From Methylococcaceae bacterium (GTDB lineage: Bacteria; Pseudomonadota; Gammaproteobacteria; Methylococcales; Methylomonadaceae): DNA of 31,293 nt. Below the pieces are notes generated by a model. That model was not told where the DNA came from. It was given only the letters and a program-made list of their open reading frames with translations, and did not search any database. Both the position numbers and the translations under genes were made by a program. The stretch covers positions 1 through 31,293 of the forward strand of contig JAKIVF010000030.1 of the NCBI GenBank assembly GCA_021647145.1, given 5' to 3'. Positions 30,966 to 31,293 of this stretch are shown piece by piece (positions within the stretch are counted from its first letter, which is position 1; the number at the start of each line of letters is the position of its first letter).

Positions 30966-31003
30966 TCTAAATAATAATAGTAAGTTAAATATCAAGTTAA
31001 TCC

Positions 31004-31031
31004 AATATAACGAATTTACAATGCTTAACAA
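31004..31031 (-). promoter_or_regulatory. Candidate sigma70 promoter for yaaA
   Basis: Minus-strand TTGTTA (plus 31026-31031), 16-bp spacer, TATATT (plus 31004-31009), about 38 bases before the ATG at 30965. Beyond it, 31032-31293 is very AT-rich. A GGTTA-AAAAA-TAACC hairpin (31249-31263) followed by ATTATTTTT is the only structure noticed, with no gene feeding it inside the window. Confidence 0.4.
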
Positions 31032-31293
31032 CCTCTATTTATATTTTTTTCTAAATCGTAAAGTTTATTTGATATAGTTCGCCTATTCTTCCATTACACT
31101 CTATAATTAAAACAAACATCCAATCCCACCCATAAACTTTCCTGATTACCCACAAGCTTCCGCCGGATCAGTAGATGACTTTGTAAGGTATTGAAAAATA
31201 ATAAATATCTATTAATGAAAATTTAACTTAAACTTTTAACTTTGATCAGGTTAAAAAATAACCATTATTTTTCATAAGATTACATTTAGCTTT

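Noticed and set aside
31189..31293. Direct TTAACTT repeats and a TTGATC half site at the right edge
   Set aside because: Region is extremely AT-rich, the matches are short, and no adjacent gene is visible to support a regulatory role.

Overview
This 31.3 kb window is an AT-rich chromosomal segment of a gammaproteobacterium. The evidence is gene order: rsmI / lpoA-yraN-diaA-dolP, argS followed by a SPOR-domain gene, osmC (yhfA) divergent from crp, and glrK-qseG-glrR are all gammaproteobacterial neighbourhoods. The order within the class cannot be fixed from the sequence. A methanotroph or sulfur-oxidiser-like lineage (for example Methylococcales) is a guess. No rRNA, tRNA, CRISPR array, transposase or phage gene was seen, so this is mostly core genome with three accessory-looking intergenic regions.

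Layout. 1-5000: rsmI (minus) diverges from an envelope and chromosome-maintenance cluster (lpoA, yraN, diaA/gmhA, dolP), followed by a PilZ gene. 5099-7413: argS and an FtsN-like SPOR protein, translationally coupled. 7552-8214: two small minus-strand genes of unknown role, one with a SecD head-like domain. 8363-12147 (minus): a Lon-type protease with an AAA_32-type N-terminal part, ribA, and a SAM methyltransferase. 12355-18915: a small exported His-containing protein, a 442-bp gap rich in RNA-like structure that ends in a clear terminator, then a heavy-metal RND efflux operon czcC-czcB-czcA-DUF3240. 18993-21803: a conserved unknown gene, an inverted-repeat element with terminator, dcd, ycgL, a CPBP protease and a small membrane protein. 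21838-24085: osmC and crp, divergent across a perfect FNR box, then an asparaginase. 24130-25221: mrp (apbC). 25573-29005: the glrK-qseG-glrR two-component operon. 29006-29668: a dense regulatory region. 29669-30100: an unknown helical gene. 30204-30965: yaaA.

The most interesting region is 29000-29700. Directly downstream of glrR, which encodes a sigma54-dependent activator, lies a canonical -24/-12 sigma54 promoter (29513-29528). It is preceded by two CGTC-N10-GACA dyads, each one base from the known GlrR-binding motif. The predicted RNA starts almost exactly at a 13-bp hairpin, and a second small hairpin can cover the ribosome-binding site of the unknown gene at 29669. This suggests that GlrR controls this adjacent gene, or a small RNA from its leader. 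The second candidate is a roughly 200-nt folded RNA (12872-13074) plus intrinsic terminator between a small exported protein gene and czcCBA. Its base substitutions favour a plus-strand RNA.

Other points of note are a Crp whose cAMP pocket carries Glu-to-Asp and Ser-to-Asn changes, a CzcA lacking the first Asp of the usual transmembrane triad, and a GlrR whose sigma54-contact loop reads GSFSGA. All functional statements rest on motif reading and memory of families; no search was run.
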